A DNA stretch of 64,000 nucleotides from Tsuneonella sp. CC-YZS046 (GTDB lineage Bacteria > Pseudomonadota > Alphaproteobacteria > Sphingomonadales > Sphingomonadaceae), in assembly GCF_035581365.1 (NCBI RefSeq), contig NZ_CP141590.1, positions 2,724,001-2,788,000 of the forward strand, given 5' to 3'. Shown piece by piece: positions 62,013-64,000 of this stretch; position 1 is the first letter of the stretch; each line of letters starts with the position of its first letter. The notes beneath the pieces were generated by a model, which was not told where the DNA came from, did no database searches, and saw only the letters and a program-made list of their open reading frames with translations. The position numbers and the translations under genes were made by a program.

Positions 62013-62341
62013 CCAACGCACTTTCCCGTTTCCGCAGCACCGCCAACACGGCGATGATCGGCCTCGTGGTCGCGCTCGCCATGTCGAGCGCGGCCAGGGC
62101 GTCAGGCTCCTCGATGCCCTGGGAAGCGCCGCTTCAGTCGATTCTTCAGTCGATCGAAGGGCCGGTCGCCAAGATCGTGGCGGTCATCATCATTATCGTG
62201 ACCGGCCTGACCCTGGCGTTCGGCGACACCAATGGCGGGTTTCGGCGGCTGATCCAGATCGTGTTCGGTCTTTCGATAGCCTTCGCCGCCAGTTCCTTCT
62301 TCCTCTCCTTCTTCAGCTTCGGCGGCGGGGCCGTCATCTGA
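62009..62341 (+). CDS. trbC: TrbC pilin precursor
   Basis: The 110-aa protein has a signal peptide (MIGLVVALAMSSAARASGSS) and two hydrophobic helices (VAVIIIIVTGLTLAF and IVFGLSIAFAASSFFLSFF), the pattern of VirB2/TrbC pilins. TraF would process it into a cyclic pilin. Its stop overlaps the trbD start by one base. Confidence 0.92.
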   Translation: MTNALSRFRSTANTAMIGLVVALAMSSAARASGSSMPWEAPLQSILQSIEGPVAKIVAVIIIIVTGLTLAFGDTNGGFRRLIQIVFGLSIAFAASSFFLSFFSFGGGAVI

Positions 62342-62613
62342 TGTTGGGCGGCGGAGATGAGGTCGCGGGCTTCTACGCCCCCGTCCACCGGGCGCTGACC
62401 GAGCCCATCCTGCTCGGCGGCGCCCCGCGCACGCTCGCCATCGCCAATGGCACGCTGGCGGCCGCGATCGGTCTCGGCCTCCAGTTGTGGATTGCCGGCG
62501 GCGTGTTCTGGCTGGTCGGCCATCTTGCCGCCGTCTGGGCCGCGCGCCGCGATGCGCAGTTCGCCGACGTCGCCCGCCGTCATCTCCGATACCCCGCGCA
62601 TTTGCGTGTCTGA
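62341..62613 (+). CDS. trbD: TrbD conjugation protein
   Basis: The 90-aa product shows the TrbD/VirB3 pattern: GFYAPVHRALTEPILLGGAP, then membrane helices (IANGTLAAAIGLGLQLWI and GGVFWLVGHLAAVWAA). It is an inner-membrane core part of the type IV secretion channel, working with TrbE. It sits between trbC and trbE with tight spacing. Confidence 0.9.
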   Translation: MLGGGDEVAGFYAPVHRALTEPILLGGAPRTLAIANGTLAAAIGLGLQLWIAGGVFWLVGHLAAVWAARRDAQFADVARRHLRYPAHLRV

Positions 62614-62627
62614 GGCGGAGCAACACC

Positions 62628-64000
62628 ATGATGAACCTCGCCGAATATCGCCAACGCGCTGCCTGGCTCAGCGACTTCCTGCCCTGGGCCGCTCTGATTG
62701 CCGAGGGCGTCGTCCTCAACAAGGACGGCTCATTCCAGCGCACCGCGCGTTTTCGTGGCCCCGATCTTGATTCCGCCACACCGTCTGAACTGGTGGGCGT
62801 TACCCACCGGCTCAACAATGCACTCCGGCGCCTGGGATCGGGGTGGTCGATCTTCGTCGAAGCCCAGCGCATCCCGTCCGACGACTATCCCGTTTCGGAC
62901 TTCCCCGACCCGGTCTCGTCGCTGGTCGACGAGGAACGCCGCGCCCAGTTCGTCGACGCGGGCGCGCATTTCGAGAGCCGCTATTATCTCACGCTGCTCT
63001 GGATGCCGCCCGCCGAGGACGCGGCCCGCGCCGAAAGCTGGCTCTACGAAGGCAAGGCCAAAGACGGGGTCGATCCCTGGGAACTGGTCAAGAGCTTCAC
63101 GGATCGCTGCGCCCAGCTTCTCAATCTGATCGACGGGTTCGTGCCCGAATCCGCCTGGCTCGATGATGCGGAGACTCTGACCTATCTCCACTCGACGATC
63201 TCGACCCGGCGCCAGCGGGTCCGCGTGCCCGAAACCCCGATGTATCTCGATACGCTGCTGGCCGATGAGCCGCTGACCGGCGGTCTCGAGCCCCGGCTGG
63301 GCCGGCATCATCTGCGCGTCCTCACCGTGATCGGATTTCCGACAATGACCTGGCCGGGGATTCTCGATGAGCTGAACCGGCTCGCTTTTCCCTATCGCTG
63401 GTCCACCCGCGCCATCATGCTCGACAAGGGCGACGCGACGAAGCTGCTGTCGAAAATCAGGCGGCAATGGTTCGCCAAGCGCAAATCCATCGCGGCAATC
63501 GTCAAGGAAGTGATGACCAACGAGGCGTCGGTCCTGATGGACAGCGATGCGTCGAACAAGGCGGCCGACGCCGATGCGGCGCTTCAGGAACTCGGCGCCG
63601 ACGATGTCGGTCAGGCTTATGTGACCGCGACCGTCACCGTATGGGACGAAGATCCCGGCATCGCCGCCGAGAAATTGCGTCTGGTCGAGAAGATCGTCCA
63701 GAGCCGCGACTTCACCTGCATCCCCGAAGGCATGAACGCGATCGAGGCCTGGCTCGGATCGCTGCCCGGCCATGTCTATGCCAATGTCCGGCAGCCGCCG
63801 CTCTCGACGATGAACCTCGCCCATATGATCCCGCTCTCGGCGATCTGGGCGGGCCAATCGTGCGACGAGCATTTCAAGGCGCCGCCGCTGCTGTTCGCCA
63901 GGACCGAGGGCAGCACGCCGTTCCGCCTGTCGCTGCATGTCGGCGACGTCGGGCACACGCTTGTCGTCGGCCCGACCGGCGCGGGCAAATCCGTGCTGCT
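62628..64000 (+). CDS. trbE: TrbE/VirB4-type ATPase, 3' part cut by window edge
   Basis: From ATG 62628 (behind GGCGGAGC) the frame is open to the right edge, giving about 457 residues. MMNLAEYRQRAAWLSDFLPW opens it, and the N-terminal CagE/TrbE domain runs to about residue 430. The Walker A GPTGAGKSVLL comes at the very end of the window, so the ATPase half lies outside. TrbE energises the pilus and DNA channel. trbJ, L, F, G and I are expected further right. Confidence 0.95.
   Translation, partial: MMNLAEYRQRAAWLSDFLPWAALIAEGVVLNKDGSFQRTARFRGPDLDSATPSELVGVTHRLNNALRRLGSGWSIFVEAQRIPSDDYPVSDFPDPVSSLVDEERRAQFVDAGAHFESRYYLTLLWMPPAEDAARAESWLYEGKAKDGVDPWELVKSFTDRCAQLLNLIDGFVPESAWLDDAETLTYLHSTISTRRQRVRVPETPMYLDTLLADEPLTGGLEPRLGRHHLRVLTVIGFPTMTWPGILDELNRLAFPYRWSTRAIMLDKGDATKLLSKIRRQWFAKRKSIAAIVKEVMTNEASVLMDSDASNKAADADAALQELGADDVGQAYVTATVTVWDEDPGIAAEKLRLVEKIVQSRDFTCIPEGMNAIEAWLGSLPGHVYANVRQPPLSTMNLAHMIPLSAIWAGQSCDEHFKAPPLLFARTEGSTPFRLSLHVGDVGHTLVVGPTGAGKSVL

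Overview
The window looks like a high-GC alphaproteobacterial chromosome, most likely a member of the Sphingomonadaceae (inference). The pointers are two perfect alphaproteobacterial LexA operators (GTTC-N7-GTTC type), an imuA-imuB-dnaE2 mutagenesis cassette, mmcB, at least one perfect GGAAC-N17-CGTT promoter of the EcfG general-stress class, and a conjugation backbone of the trb/rlxS/DUF2840/DUF736 type found on integrative and conjugative elements (ICEs) and plasmids of rhizobia and sphingomonads.

Layout. (1) 1-2.7 kb: ordinary chromosomal genes on the minus strand (PAS-like protein, DUF2141, sterol-desaturase family, SOS-controlled mmcB, one unknown). (2) 2.78-3.43 kb: a complete tRNA-Arg(CCG) preceded by two truncated 5' copies of itself about 210 bp apart, with short repeats on both sides that resemble integrase arm sites; this is an integration hotspot. 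(3) 3.5-30.6 kb: a stress and DNA-repair island. It holds a non-homologous end-joining operon (ku, an 86-aa gene, GNAT, ligD, xth), a lipoprotein, katE with a C-terminal DJ-1/PfpI-like domain, a glycosyltransferase, a YqcI/YcgG-DUF1989 pair, an SRPBCC-ADH-SDR operon behind a perfect EcfG-type promoter, an HWE histidine kinase, CinA-like, DUF421, hemerythrin and SDR genes, the imuA-imuB-dnaE2 operon behind a perfect LexA box, and a LysR regulator divergent from a SnoaL/alpha-beta-hydrolase fusion. (4) 30.6-48 kb: mobile-element maintenance and accessory genes: HMCES/YedK, a large ParB-like protein, a block of small unknown proteins, VapBC, a methylase-strawberry-notch helicase, a Toprim protein, DUF2493, HigBA, pRiA4b ORF-3 family, SSB. 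Several of these carry recurring 5' leader elements. (5) 48.1-50.2 kb: a candidate excision/transfer switch: an XRE repressor, an 87-aa DUF2285-type protein, a DUF2285-type activator split over two frames at TTT-CCC-C-ATC (FseA-like, +1 frameshift), and an AlpA-type small DNA-binding protein that could be the recombination directionality factor. (6) 50.2-64 kb: replication/partition and conjugation: RepA with three iteron-like repeats behind it, ParA plus a ribbon-helix-helix partner, DUF2840, TraF, DUF736, lytic transglycosylase, relaxase, an RloA/RloB-like two-gene ATPase-Toprim cargo, TraG/VirD4, a ribbon-helix-helix protein, then trbB-trbC-trbD-trbE, the last running off the right edge.

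Working model (inference): an ICE, or a plasmid-like element integrated near tRNA-Arg, carries a transfer module (relaxase, coupling protein, Trb type IV secretion) under a compact switch, with anti-restriction, toxin-antitoxin and defence cargo. No integrase gene and no right-hand attachment site are visible, so the left border of the element is uncertain: it could be the tRNA at 3.2 kb or lie near 30.6 kb.
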